From: Rhodovarius lipocyclicus
Lineage (GTDB): Bacteria > Pseudomonadota > Alphaproteobacteria > Acetobacterales > Acetobacteraceae
Direction of reading: 5' to 3'
NCBI RefSeq assembly: GCF_009900765.1
Contig: NZ_JAAABL010000001.1
Coordinates: 1 to 64,000 of the forward strand
DNA: 64,000 nt
Of this stretch, positions 47,121 through 56,301 are shown piece by piece (position 1 is the stretch's first letter; each line of letters starts with the position of its first letter). The notes below the pieces were generated by a model that was given only the letters and a program-made list of their open reading frames with translations, was not told the origin of the DNA and searched no databases. Position numbers and translations under genes: made by a program.

Positions 47121-48629
47121 ATGACGACGGATGCCGCCACCCGCGCCGGAGCCGGAAGGCTCGTTTCCGGCGTGGTGTGGAACGCGCTGGGCCGGGGCCT
47201 GCCCCTGCTCATCGCCCTCCTGCTCACGCCTGTGCTGCTGCGCCTGATGGGCGTGGAACGCTGGGGGCTGTTCACCCTGGCGCTGGCCATGGTGGGGGTG
47301 ATGGGCGTGCTGGACCTGGGCGTGGGCCCGGCGCTGACGCGCACCCTCTCCACCCGCATGCATGAGAATACGGCGGAACAGCAGGCGGCCCTGGTGCGCG
47401 CGGGGATGGCGGCGCTGGGCGGTGCCTCCGTGCTCGCCACCGCCGCGCTGTGGTTCGCGGTGCCCGCCATCGTCACCCATGCGCTGAATGTGCCCGAGGC
47501 GCTGCGGGCCGAGGCCTCCGCCGCCATCCGCGTGCTGGCGCTGGCCATTCCGCTGGTGGTGGTGAATGCGGCCCTGTGGGGGGTGCTGGCGGCCTATCAG
47601 CGCTTCGCCTCGGCCAATCTGGTCACCGTGCCGGTGAACCTGATGTATTACCTGGGCCCGGTGCTGACCCTGCTGGTGTGGGACGACCTGTCGGGCGTGA
47701 TGTGGGCGCTGGTCGCCTGCCGGGCGGTCAACACCTTCTCCTATCTGTGGCTGGTGCGGCGGGACCTGCCGACGCTGTGGCACGGCCTGCCGCGGATGCG
47801 GCTGGCGGCGCCGCTGCTGAAGCTGGGCGGCTGGATCACCTTCGCCTCCGTCACCGGGCAGGCGCTGCTGTATGCCGACCGCTTCCTGATCGGCGCGCTG
47901 GTGACGCTGACGGCGGTGGCCTATTACGCCACGCCGCTCGACCTGGTGATGCGGCTGTGGATTTTGCCGGTCGCGGTCTCCCAGGCGCTGCTGCCCGCCA
48001 TGTCCAGCGCCTATGCCACATTGCCCGAGACGACGGCCGCCCTGCTGCGGCGCGGCGGGCTGCTGATCCTGCTGCTGGTGTTTCCCGCCGCCGCCATCCT
48101 GGCGGGCGCAGGGCATGAGGTGTTGTGGCTGTGGCTGGGCCGCGAGATGGCCGATGGCGGCGGCGCCGTGCTGGCGGTGCTGGCCGTGGGCGGGCTGTTC
48201 TCCTGCTTCGCCTATGCGCCCAATGCCTTGCTGGAGGCGATGGGCCGCCCGGATGTGACCGCGCGCTTCGTGCTGGTGCAGGTGGCGGTGTTCCTGCCGC
48301 TGTCGGCCGGCGCGCTGTTGCTGGCGGGCATTCAGGGCGCGGCCCTGGCCTGGGCGCTGCGGGTGGTGGTGGATGCGCTGGGCAAGCTGTTCTTCGTGGC
48401 CTGGCTTTACCCGAAATCGGCCCGGGCCGTGCGCGCGCTAATCGCCCCGCTGGCCGTGGCGGGGATGACGCTGGCGTTGCTCACCTCGATCGGCGGCTGG
48501 CTGGAAAAGGCGATCGTGCTGGCGGTGGGCGGCGTGGCGCTGTTGGTGCTGTGCTGGCGCGCGCTGGAACCGGAGGAACGGATGGCCCTGCGCAACCCGC
48601 GCGGCTGGCGGGGGTTGATGCGCGCATGA
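47121..48629 (+). CDS. Oligosaccharide flippase, Wzx/MATE-like
   Basis: A 502-aa inner-membrane protein with about twelve to fourteen hydrophobic helices. The N-terminus reads GVVWNALGRGLPLLIALLL and VPVNLMYYLGPVLTLLVW follows mid-protein, matching the polysaccharide-biosynthesis (MOP/PST) transporter group. It would flip lipid-linked repeat units across the membrane. GTAGGAAGCC precedes the ATG. The stop overlaps the next glycosyltransferase start (ATGA), which fixes both ends. Confidence 0.87.
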   Translation: MTTDAATRAGAGRLVSGVVWNALGRGLPLLIALLLTPVLLRLMGVERWGLFTLALAMVGVMGVLDLGVGPALTRTLSTRMHENTAEQQAALVRAGMAALGGASVLATAALWFAVPAIVTHALNVPEALRAEASAAIRVLALAIPLVVVNAALWGVLAAYQRFASANLVTVPVNLMYYLGPVLTLLVWDDLSGVMWALVACRAVNTFSYLWLVRRDLPTLWHGLPRMRLAAPLLKLGGWITFASVTGQALLYADRFLIGALVTLTAVAYYATPLDLVMRLWILPVAVSQALLPAMSSAYATLPETTAALLRRGGLLILLLVFPAAAILAGAGHEVLWLWLGREMADGGGAVLAVLAVGGLFSCFAYAPNALLEAMGRPDVTARFVLVQVAVFLPLSAGALLLAGIQGAALAWALRVVVDALGKLFFVAWLYPKSARAVRALIAPLAVAGMTLALLTSIGGWLEKAIVLAVGGVALLVLCWRALEPEERMALRNPRGWRGLMRA

Positions 48630-49657
48630 GCACCCCCCTGTTCATCAATGGCCGCTTCACCACCCAGGCCATGACCGGGGTGCAACGCTTCGCGGCGGAG
48701 GTGACGGCCCTGCTGCCCGATGCCACGCCGCTGCTGCCCGCCGGCACCCCGCCCGGCCCGCTGGGCGGCAGGCCCGTGGGCCGGCGCACCGGCCAGGCTT
48801 GGGAGCAACTGGAACTCGGCCGCGCCGCGCGGTCGGGCCTGCTGCTGAACCTGGGCAACACCGCGCCGCTGTTCCGCCGCGGGCGGCAGGCGGTGGTGAT
48901 CCATGACGCGGGCGTGTTCGACACGCCCGAGAGCTACTCCCTGCCCTTCCGCCTCTGGTACCGCACGCTGCATTGGGGGCTGGCGCGCAATGGCTCGCGG
49001 CTGATCACGGTCAGCCGCTTCTCCCGCACGCGCCTCGCCCTGGCGCTGGGCGTGCCGGAGGACCGCTTCGGCGTGGTGCCCGAGGGCGGCGAGCACATCC
49101 TGCGCCAGGAAGCGGACATCCAGGTGCTGGCCAAGCACGGGCTGGAACCCGGCCGCTATGCCCTGGCCGTGGGCACCCGCGCCGCGCACAAGAATCTGGC
49201 GGCACTCGAAGGCGCCGCCGCCCTGCTGGCGCGGCACGGCATGGCGCTGGCGCTGGCCGGCGCGCGCGATGCCAGCGTGTTCCGCGCCCAGGGTGCGGAG
49301 GCCGCCCGCCCCCTGGGCCGGGTTTCCGACGCAGAGCTGCGCGCGCTGTACGAAAACGCGCTCTGCCTGCTGTTCCCCAGCCGGTATGAGGGCTTCGGCA
49401 TCCCGCCGCTGGAGGCGATGTGGTGCGGCTGCCCGGTGCTGGCGAGCCAGGCCGGCGCCGTGCCCGAAGTGTGCGGCGACGCCGCCTTGTGGTTCCCGCC
49501 CGACGCGCCGGAGGCCATCCCGGCGCAGCTCGAACGCCTGATCACCGAACCCGGCCTGCGTGAGGGGCTGGCCGCCGCCGGCCGCGCCCGCGCGCAAGGC
49601 TTCTCCTGGCCCGAGGCCGCGCGCCAGGTGCTGGCCCTGGCGGAGGACGCCCGATGA
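48626..49657 (+). CDS. Glycosyltransferase, GT4 type
   Basis: A 343-aa GT-B-fold retaining glycosyltransferase. The N-terminal half starts FINGRFTTQAMTGVQRF, and the C-terminal half has AVGTRAAHKNL and the E-x7-E motif in RYEGFGIPPLEAMWCGCPVLAS. It adds a sugar, of unknown identity, to the growing lipid-linked unit on the cytoplasmic face. It overlaps both neighbours by four bases. Confidence 0.9.
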   Translation: MSTPLFINGRFTTQAMTGVQRFAAEVTALLPDATPLLPAGTPPGPLGGRPVGRRTGQAWEQLELGRAARSGLLLNLGNTAPLFRRGRQAVVIHDAGVFDTPESYSLPFRLWYRTLHWGLARNGSRLITVSRFSRTRLALALGVPEDRFGVVPEGGEHILRQEADIQVLAKHGLEPGRYALAVGTRAAHKNLAALEGAAALLARHGMALALAGARDASVFRAQGAEAARPLGRVSDAELRALYENALCLLFPSRYEGFGIPPLEAMWCGCPVLASQAGAVPEVCGDAALWFPPDAPEAIPAQLERLITEPGLREGLAAAGRARAQGFSWPEAARQVLALAEDAR

Positions 49658-50748
49658 AAATCGCGATTGTTCACGAATGGCTCGACACTTACGCAGGCTC
49701 CGAGCGCGTGCTGGAGCAGATGCTGATCGCCTTCCCGGAGGCCGATCTGTTCGCCCTGTGCGACTTCCTGCCGGAGAATGAGCGCGGCTTCCTGAACGGG
49801 CGCGTGCCGAAGACCAGCTTCATCCAGCGCATGCCCTTCGCGCGGAAGCGGTTCCGCAACTACCTGCAACTCATGCCCATCGCGGTCGAGCAGTTCGACC
49901 TGGCTGGGTATGACGTGGTGCTGTCCTCCTCCCACGCCGTCGCCAAGGGGGTGATCACGGGGCCGGGGCAGAAGCATATCAGCTACGTGCATTCCCCCAT
50001 GCGCTACGCCTGGGATCTGCAGGGCCAGTACCTGCGGGAAGCCGGGCTGACGCGCGGGCTGAAATCCATCTACACGCGCTGGCTGCTGCACAAGATGCGC
50101 CTGTGGGACCAGGCGAGCGCCGCCCGTCCCGACGTGCTGCTGGCCAATTCCAGCTACATCGCGGAACGCATCGGCAAGGCCTGGGGCCGGTCCGCCCAGG
50201 TGCTGCACCCGCCTGTCGATCTCGACGGTTTTCCGATGCAGCGGGAGAAGGCCGGGCATTTCCTCGTTGCCTCCCGCCAGGTGCCCTACAAGCGAGTGGA
50301 GCTGGTGGTCGAAGCCTTCAAGGGCATGCCGGACCTGACGCTGAAGGTGGTGGGCGATGGCCCCTCCGGCCCGCGGGTGCGGGCGGCCGCCGCCGGCGCG
50401 CAGAATGTGCAGGTGCTGGGCCGGGTCTCGCGCGGGGAGCTGGTGGGGCTGACCCAATCCGCCCGCGCCTTCGTCTTCGCCGCCGAGGAGGATTTCGGCA
50501 TCGCGATGGTCGAGGCCCAGGCCGCCGGCACGCCGCTGATCGCCTATGGCAAGGGCGGCGCCGTGGACATCGTGCGCCCGGGCGAGACGGGGCTGCTGTT
50601 CCCCGAACAATCCGTCGCCAGCATCCAGGCCGCCGTTCGCGCCTTCCTGGCCGGGCCGCCGCTGTCGCCCGAGGCCTGCCGGGACAATGCCTCCCGCTTT
50701 TCCGAGCAAGGTTTCCGCAAGGCCTTGCAGGAGATGGTGGGGACATGA
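49654..50748 (+). CDS. Glycosyltransferase, GT4 type (mannosyltransferase-like)
   Basis: A 364-aa GT-B glycosyltransferase starting MKIAIVHEWLDTYAGSERVL. YVHSPMRYAWDLQGQYL lies in the acceptor region. VASRQVPYKRVELVVEAF and the E-x7-E motif in EEDFGIAMVEAQAAGTPLIA form the nucleotide-sugar site. The same N-terminal pattern is common in mannosyl- or rhamnosyltransferases of exopolysaccharide loci. The start and the stop each overlap a neighbour by four bases. Confidence 0.9.
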   Translation: MKIAIVHEWLDTYAGSERVLEQMLIAFPEADLFALCDFLPENERGFLNGRVPKTSFIQRMPFARKRFRNYLQLMPIAVEQFDLAGYDVVLSSSHAVAKGVITGPGQKHISYVHSPMRYAWDLQGQYLREAGLTRGLKSIYTRWLLHKMRLWDQASAARPDVLLANSSYIAERIGKAWGRSAQVLHPPVDLDGFPMQREKAGHFLVASRQVPYKRVELVVEAFKGMPDLTLKVVGDGPSGPRVRAAAAGAQNVQVLGRVSRGELVGLTQSARAFVFAAEEDFGIAMVEAQAAGTPLIAYGKGGAVDIVRPGETGLLFPEQSVASIQAAVRAFLAGPPLSPEACRDNASRFSEQGFRKALQEMVGT

Positions 50749-51596
50749 CCCGCTTCTCCTTGATCGTCGCCACCATGGGGCGCGACGCCGATATCGCCGT
50801 GCTGCTCGATTCCGTGCTGGCCCAGGCTTGGCCGGATGTGGAGATCATCATCGTCGACCAGAACCGGGACGAGCGGGTGGCGCCGATCGTCACGGCCTAT
50901 GAGAAGCGGCTGCCGATCACCCATCTGCGCACGCCGCGTCCGCACGCCAACGCGGCGCGCAATTTGGGCCTGTCGCGCGCGGGTGGCGATGTGGTGGCCT
51001 TCCCGGATGATGACTGCATCCTGCCGCCCGGCACGCTGGCCAAGGTGGACCGCGCCTTCGAGCATGAGGGGGTGGATGTGCTGACCGGGCCCGCCGCCTC
51101 GCCGGCCGGGGGGCTGGGCTCCGGGCGCTGGAACCCCGAAAGCGCGCCGATCACCCTGGCCAATGTCTGGACCAGCGTCATCGAGTTCAACCTGTGGCTG
51201 CGGCGCGAGGTGGCGCTGGAGCTGGGCGGCTTCGACGAGAAGCTCGGCCCCGGCAGCGTCTATGGCAGCGCGGAGGGCAATGACCTGGTCGCGCGCGCCA
51301 TCCGCGCCGGGCACAGCACCTGGTACGAACGCCCGCTGGAGATCATCCACCCCGACAAGAGGCTGTCGGATGTGGCGACGGCGCGGGCCTATGCCTATGG
51401 CGCGGGGCTGGGCGTGGTGCTGGCGCGGCACCGCCCGGCCTTCGGCGTGTGGTTCGCCTTTTTCTGGCGGCCGCTGGCGGGGGTGGTGGTCTCCCTGCTG
51501 CGTGGGCGGCTGCATCACGCGGGGTATTACTGGCAGACCTTCCGGGGGCGGCTGATGGGCTTCCGCGCCCAGCCCGGGCTGGACGGCGCCCCATGA
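50745..51596 (+). CDS. Glycosyltransferase, GT2 type
   Basis: A 283-aa GT-A-fold inverting glycosyltransferase. It begins RFSLIVATMGRDADIAVLLDS, has the nucleotide-binding SVLAQAWPDVEIIIVDQN and the metal-binding aspartates in AFPDDDCILPPG. A hydrophobic segment near the C-terminus (FGVWFAFFWRPLAGVVVSLL) may anchor it to the membrane. It overlaps the adjacent genes by four bases on each side. Confidence 0.9.
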   Translation: MTRFSLIVATMGRDADIAVLLDSVLAQAWPDVEIIIVDQNRDERVAPIVTAYEKRLPITHLRTPRPHANAARNLGLSRAGGDVVAFPDDDCILPPGTLAKVDRAFEHEGVDVLTGPAASPAGGLGSGRWNPESAPITLANVWTSVIEFNLWLRREVALELGGFDEKLGPGSVYGSAEGNDLVARAIRAGHSTWYERPLEIIHPDKRLSDVATARAYAYGAGLGVVLARHRPAFGVWFAFFWRPLAGVVVSLLRGRLHHAGYYWQTFRGRLMGFRAQPGLDGAP

Positions 51597-52465
51597 ACAT
51601 CACCATCGGCATCGCCACCCGCGGCCGCCCGGCCATCTTGGCCGAGGTGCTGGCCGAGCTGGACCGCCAGACCCGCCCGCCCCAGGCCATCATCATCTGC
51701 CCCGTGGGGCCGGAGGATGTGGCGGGCATCCAGGAGCGCTTCCCCGGCGTGCGGATCATCCAGTCCCCCGCCGGGCTGACGCGCCAGCGCAACGCCATCA
51801 TGGATGCCGCGCCGGATGCCGATGTCATCCTGTTCCTGGACGACGACTTCCTGCCCGCGCCGGAGTGGCTGGAAGTGCTGGACGCCGTGATGCGGCGAGA
51901 GCCCGATTGCGTGGTTGCCACCGGCACCGTCATCGCCGATGGCGCCAAGGGGCCGGGGATATCGGTCGAGGATGGCCGACGCATCCTGGCCGCCGACCTG
52001 CCGCCCGCCGACCCGCTGGCCACGAGCCCGCATTTCAATGGCTATGGCTGCAACATGGCCATCCGCATGGCGCCGGTGCGCGCCCATGGCGAGCGCTTCG
52101 ACGAGGCCCTGCCCGCCTATGGCTGGTATGAGGATCTGGATTTCACCCGCCGCCTGCTGCCCTACGGCACCATCCGGCGCCTGGCGGGCGCGCGGGGCGT
52201 GCACATGGGCGCCAAGGTGGGGCGCACGCCGGGGCGCAAGCTGGGCTACAGCCAGGTGGTGAATTCCATCTATCTGGCGCGCAAGGGCAGCTATCCGTGG
52301 TCGCACGCGCTGCGCAGCGCGGGGCGGCACCTGCTGATCAACGCCCTGAAATCCGCGCGCCCGGAGCCCGAGGTGGACCGCTGGGGCCGCTTCCAAGGCA
52401 ATCTGCGCGGGCTGTGGCATGTGCTGACCGGCCAGGCGAGCCCCGGGCGGATCAGCGAGCTGTAG
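51593..52465 (+). CDS. Glycosyltransferase, GT2 type
   Basis: A 290-aa GT-A glycosyltransferase with ITIGIATRGRPAILAEVLAE at the start, the metal site LFLDDDFLPAPEW and the acceptor-side segment GYGCNMAIRMAPVRAHG followed by YGWYEDLDFTRRL. It is the last gene of the cluster. No polymerase (Wzy) or export/copolymerase gene is visible, so those functions must lie elsewhere. Confidence 0.9.
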   Translation: MNITIGIATRGRPAILAEVLAELDRQTRPPQAIIICPVGPEDVAGIQERFPGVRIIQSPAGLTRQRNAIMDAAPDADVILFLDDDFLPAPEWLEVLDAVMRREPDCVVATGTVIADGAKGPGISVEDGRRILAADLPPADPLATSPHFNGYGCNMAIRMAPVRAHGERFDEALPAYGWYEDLDFTRRLLPYGTIRRLAGARGVHMGAKVGRTPGRKLGYSQVVNSIYLARKGSYPWSHALRSAGRHLLINALKSARPEPEVDRWGRFQGNLRGLWHVLTGQASPGRISEL

Positions 52466-52473
52466 CGTCTGAT

Positions 52474-52499
52474 CGCCTCGGGTTGATCAACCCGAGGCG
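52474..52499. terminator. Perfect 26-bp palindrome between convergent genes
   Basis: The 13-base arm starting CGCCTCGGGTTGA is followed at once by its exact reverse complement (52474-52486 and 52487-52499), nine bases after the last glycosyltransferase stop and 13 before the stop of the oppositely oriented peptidase gene. It is probably a bidirectional terminator, although no T tract follows on either side. Confidence 0.6.
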
Positions 52500-52511
52500 T
52501 GAATCAGCCGC

Positions 52512-54557
52512 TCAGATATCCCACCCGATGGAGCGGCGCAGGAACGCCGCGCCAAGGGCCGCGAAACTCGCCACCTCGGCATTGTCCTTGCCATAGCCAT
52601 GCCCGCCGGCGGCGGGTTCGTAGAAGAAGGCCGAGTAGCCCATCGCCTGCAGCTTGGCAGCCATCTTGCGGGCATGGCCCGGGTGCACCCGGTCATCCCG
52701 CCGCGCGGTGGCCAGCAGGATGGGCGGGTAGGGCCGCCCCGGCTCCGCCACCTGATAGGCGGAGATGTGTTGCAGGAACGCCCAATCCGCCGCCACATCC
52801 GGGTCGCCGTATTCCGCGATCCAGCTCGCCCCGGCCAGCAGCTTGGTATAGCGGCGCATGTCGATCAGCGGGATGGTGCAGAACAGCGCGCCGAAGCGCT
52901 CGGGATAGCGCGTCAGCATATTGGCGATCAGCAGCCCGCCATTGGACCCGCCCTCGGCGGCGATGCGGCCGGGCACGGTCACGCCGCGCTTCACCAGATC
53001 GGCCGCGACGGCCGCGAAATCGTCGTGCGAGAGCGCCTTTTTCTCCCGCCGCCCGGCCTCATGCCAGCGGGTGCCGAATTCGCCGCCGCCGCGGATATTG
53101 GCGATCACGGTGGTGCCGCCCTTCTCCAGCCACAGCTTGCCCATCATGCCCTGGTAGTTCGGCAGGCGGGAAATCCGGAACCCGCCATACCCCGAGAGAT
53201 GCACGGGCGCATCCCCGCTCTCCCCGGCCGGGCCGGTCTGCACATAGGGGATGCGCTCGCCATCCACCGACACAGCCTCATGCCGCGTCACCACCAACCC
53301 ACGGGCGTCATAGATGGGCGAGGATCGGCGCAGCAGCACGGGTGTGGCCAGCGCCACGTCGCTCAGCAGCAGGCTGGCGGGGGTGATCGGGTCCTCGACC
53401 TGCACCAGCAGGGAGCCATCGGATTCCTCGGCCTCGGTATCCAGCGGCCATAGGCTGGCCACGCCGTTTTCCGACAGGCCCGCCAGCGCCCTGCCCTGCC
53501 ACTCGCCGGGGGTGAAGATGGTGAAGCGCGGGCGCAATTCCTCCAGCACCGAGACCACCAGCCGGCCGTCGCACCAGAAGAAGCCTTGCAGGGCGGTGCG
53601 CTCGGCGGGGGTGAAGATCACCCGGCATTCCGGCGCGCCCGCCAGCACGGAATCGAGGCTGGCGACCAGCAGCGTGTCGGGGGCGTGGGTCTGGCCCGCA
53701 TGGGTCCAGGGGCTGCGCGGGCGCAGCGCCACCCAGCCGCGCTGCCAGCGGAAATCCATGTCGCTCGGCAGGGCGATGCGCTGGCGCGGGCCGGAGCGGT
53801 CGCCCACATGCACCGCCACATCGTAGAAGCCCTGCTGATCGACGAAGATCAGCCGGTCGCCCTCACGGTCCAGGCTGCCCCAGGCGCCCATATGGTCCTC
53901 GGGCACGGCGAAGATGACCGGGGCCGTGGCCGGGTCGGTGCCGCGCGCCCACACCCGCACGGTGCGGGCATAGCCAGAGCGCGTGGCCATCCCCTCACCG
54001 AAGGCCGAGGCGACCAGCAGCGTGTCGCGGTCCAGCCAATCCACCCCGCCCTTGGCCTGGGGCAGATGGAAGCCGCCCGGCACCATGGCGCGGGTGTCCA
54101 GGTCGAATTCCCGCAGCACCACGGCGTCGCCGCCCCCGCGCGACAGGCGCAGCATGGCCCGGTCATGGCGGCCCGGCAGGGTGGCGGCACCTTGCCAGAC
54201 CCAATCCTCGGCCTCCGCGCGGGCCAGCGCGTCCACATCCAGCAGCACCTGCCATTCGGGGGTTTCGCTGCGATAGGAAGCCAGCGTCGTGCGGCGCCAC
54301 ACCCCCCTGGGGTTCGCCGCGTCGGTCCAGAAATTATACAGCCAGGCGCCGCGCCGGGTCACATGCGGCAGCTTGTCCGGGCGGTCCAGCGCGGTGCGCA
54401 CGGCGTCGCGGTCGGCCTCGAACCGCGCATCGGCGAAGCGGGCCAGGGTCGCGGCGTTCTGCGCCTCCACCCAGGCGATGGCGCGGGGGGCGTCGATCTC
54501 CTCCAGCCACAGCCAGGGGTCGTTGTCGGGGTCGGCGAGAGTCGGGAGGGAATCCAT
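52512..54557 (-). CDS. Prolyl oligopeptidase family serine peptidase
   Basis: A 681-aa peptidase of family S9A. An N-terminal helix and a seven-bladed propeller (about 1-400) precede the alpha/beta-hydrolase domain. The catalytic serine lies in AAEGGSNGGLLIANML, the aspartate in TARRDDRVHPGHA and the histidine in AAGGHGYGKDN. It cleaves short peptides in the cytoplasm, since no signal is present. The ATG follows GGGAG imperfectly. It follows the permease gene by eight bases and would degrade the peptides that the transporter imports. Confidence 0.9.
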   Translation of the reverse strand: MDSLPTLADPDNDPWLWLEEIDAPRAIAWVEAQNAATLARFADARFEADRDAVRTALDRPDKLPHVTRRGAWLYNFWTDAANPRGVWRRTTLASYRSETPEWQVLLDVDALARAEAEDWVWQGAATLPGRHDRAMLRLSRGGGDAVVLREFDLDTRAMVPGGFHLPQAKGGVDWLDRDTLLVASAFGEGMATRSGYARTVRVWARGTDPATAPVIFAVPEDHMGAWGSLDREGDRLIFVDQQGFYDVAVHVGDRSGPRQRIALPSDMDFRWQRGWVALRPRSPWTHAGQTHAPDTLLVASLDSVLAGAPECRVIFTPAERTALQGFFWCDGRLVVSVLEELRPRFTIFTPGEWQGRALAGLSENGVASLWPLDTEAEESDGSLLVQVEDPITPASLLLSDVALATPVLLRRSSPIYDARGLVVTRHEAVSVDGERIPYVQTGPAGESGDAPVHLSGYGGFRISRLPNYQGMMGKLWLEKGGTTVIANIRGGGEFGTRWHEAGRREKKALSHDDFAAVAADLVKRGVTVPGRIAAEGGSNGGLLIANMLTRYPERFGALFCTIPLIDMRRYTKLLAGASWIAEYGDPDVAADWAFLQHISAYQVAEPGRPYPPILLATARRDDRVHPGHARKMAAKLQAMGYSAFFYEPAAGGHGYGKDNAEVASFAALGAAFLRRSIGWDI

Positions 54558-54565
54558 GCCCCAGG

Positions 54566-55381
54566 CTATCGCCGCAGCCCGTCCGCCACCAGATTGCAGC
54601 CCAGAACCGTCAGCAGGATGGCCAGCCCCGGCCACAGCGCGACCAGCGGGGCCTGGAACACCGCCTCCTGCGCGCCGGCCAGCATGTTGCCCCAACTGGC
54701 CGCCGGGGGCGCGATGCCGAGGCCCAGGAAGGACAGCGCGCTTTCCGCCAATATCGCCCCGCCCACCGCCAGCGCGGTGGCGACCGCCACAGGGCCCAGC
54801 AGCGCCGGCAGCACATGGCGCAGCAGCAGGCGCCCCTCGGGCACGCCCAGCGCCCGGGCGGCGCGGATGAAATCCATCGCCAGCACGGACATCGCGGCCG
54901 CCCGCGCCAGCCGCGCCACCCCCACCCAGCCGAAGATGGCCAGGATCAAGGCCACGCGCAGCACGTCCGAGGCCGCCTCGCCGCGCGGCAGGCCCAGCAT
55001 GGCCGGGTCCAGCGCCGAGAGGATGATCAGCAAAGGCAGCGCGGGCAGCGCCAGCAGCGCGTCGGCCAGCCGCATCAGCACCGCATCGGCCAGCCCCCCG
55101 CGCCAGGCGGCCAGCATGCCCGCCAGTGTGCCCAGCACGGCCCCCATCAGCGCGGCCCCGACACCCACCGCCAGGGAAACCCGCGCCCCATGCAGCAGCC
55201 TGAGCGCCACGTCGCGCCCCAGATCATCCGTGCCCAGCGGATGCGTGGCCGAGGGCGGGGCATAGCGCGCGAACAGATCGGGCGCCCAGGGATCGAGGCC
55301 GAGCCACGACCCCGCCGTATCCGCCAGCAGCGCGGAGACCAGCACCACCCCGAGCAGGAACAGGCCCAGCCACAGCCTCAT
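54566..55381 (-). CDS. Peptide-type ABC permease, DppC/OppC-like
   Basis: A 271-aa permease with about six helices and the OppC pattern HPLGTDDLGRDVALRLLHGA near residues 47-66. The coupling motif follows (DFIRAARALGVPEGRLLLRH), and the end is SWGNMLAGAQ with a final helix. The start overlaps the upstream permease stop (ATGA). It imports oligopeptides or related molecules together with the DppB-like partner. Confidence 0.9.
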   Translation of the reverse strand: MRLWLGLFLLGVVLVSALLADTAGSWLGLDPWAPDLFARYAPPSATHPLGTDDLGRDVALRLLHGARVSLAVGVGAALMGAVLGTLAGMLAAWRGGLADAVLMRLADALLALPALPLLIILSALDPAMLGLPRGEAASDVLRVALILAIFGWVGVARLARAAAMSVLAMDFIRAARALGVPEGRLLLRHVLPALLGPVAVATALAVGGAILAESALSFLGLGIAPPAASWGNMLAGAQEAVFQAPLVALWPGLAILLTVLGCNLVADGLRR

Positions 55382-56301
55382 GCCAGGCGCGGGTCCAGCG
55401 CCCGTTGGCCGAGGTCGGCGGCCAGATTGCCCAGCATGGTCACCCCCGCCACCAGCAGCAGCGCGACCAGGGCCAGGTTGTAGTCGTTGCCCATCACGGC
55501 ATCGAAGATCAGCTTGCCCATGCCGGGGCGGGCGAACAGCGTCTCCGTGATCACGGCGCCCGAGACCAGCGACCCCGCATCCAGGCCCAGCAGCGTGATC
55601 AACGGCACGGCGGCATTCGGCAAGGCGTGGCGCAGCGCCACCCGGCCCTCGGAGGCACCGCGCGCCCGGGCGGTGCGGATCCAGGGGTCGGCCATCGCGC
55701 CCCGCATGGCCGACAGCGCATGCCGCGCATAGGCCGCCATATGCCCGAAGGCCAGGGTCGCCACCGGCAGCACCAGGAAGGGCCAGCGGGGCTCCCCGCC
55801 CTCCGCCGCGCCGCCCGCCGGCAGCCAGCCCAGGGTGACGGCGAACAGGATGATCAGCAGGATGCCCAGCCAGAAGCCCGGCATGGCCTGGGCCAGCGCC
55901 GCCAGCCCCTGCACCGCGGGGCCGAGGCGCGGCCGCAGCGCCGCCAGCACGCCCAGCCCCACCCCCGCCAGCACCGCAAGCCCCAAGGCCAGCCCCAGCA
56001 AGGCCAGGCTGGACAGCAGCGCGGGCCCGATCAGCGCCAGCACCGGCCGCGCGAACAGCCGCGAATAGCCGAAATCCCCCCGCAGCACCGCGCCCGCCCA
56101 GCTGAGGTAGCGGGCCCAAAGCGGGCGATCCAGGCCATGCAGGGCGCGCAGGCGCTCGGCGTCGGCGGCGGTCAGGCGCGGGTCGGCGGTCAGGGCCAGG
56201 TCGATCGGGTCGCCCGGCATCAGCCCCAGCAGCAGGTAGAAGACGAGCGAGAGCGCGGCCAGCGTCAGCAGCATCTGCAACAGCCGCGCGGGGATGCTCA
56301 C
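55378..56301 (-). CDS. Peptide-type ABC permease, DppB/OppB-like
   Basis: A 307-aa permease with six helices and the pattern FYLLLGLMPGDPIDLAL, a 30-residue loop with RALHGLDRPLWARYLSW, and the coupling motif DPWIRTARARGASEGRVALRH. It starts at a GTG (56301) that overlaps the receptor gene stop (GTGA). A start further upstream would add a low-quality N-terminus and is rejected. Confidence 0.88.
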   Translation of the reverse strand: MSIPARLLQMLLTLAALSLVFYLLLGLMPGDPIDLALTADPRLTAADAERLRALHGLDRPLWARYLSWAGAVLRGDFGYSRLFARPVLALIGPALLSSLALLGLALGLAVLAGVGLGVLAALRPRLGPAVQGLAALAQAMPGFWLGILLIILFAVTLGWLPAGGAAEGGEPRWPFLVLPVATLAFGHMAAYARHALSAMRGAMADPWIRTARARGASEGRVALRHALPNAAVPLITLLGLDAGSLVSGAVITETLFARPGMGKLIFDAVMGNDYNLALVALLLVAGVTMLGNLAADLGQRALDPRLA

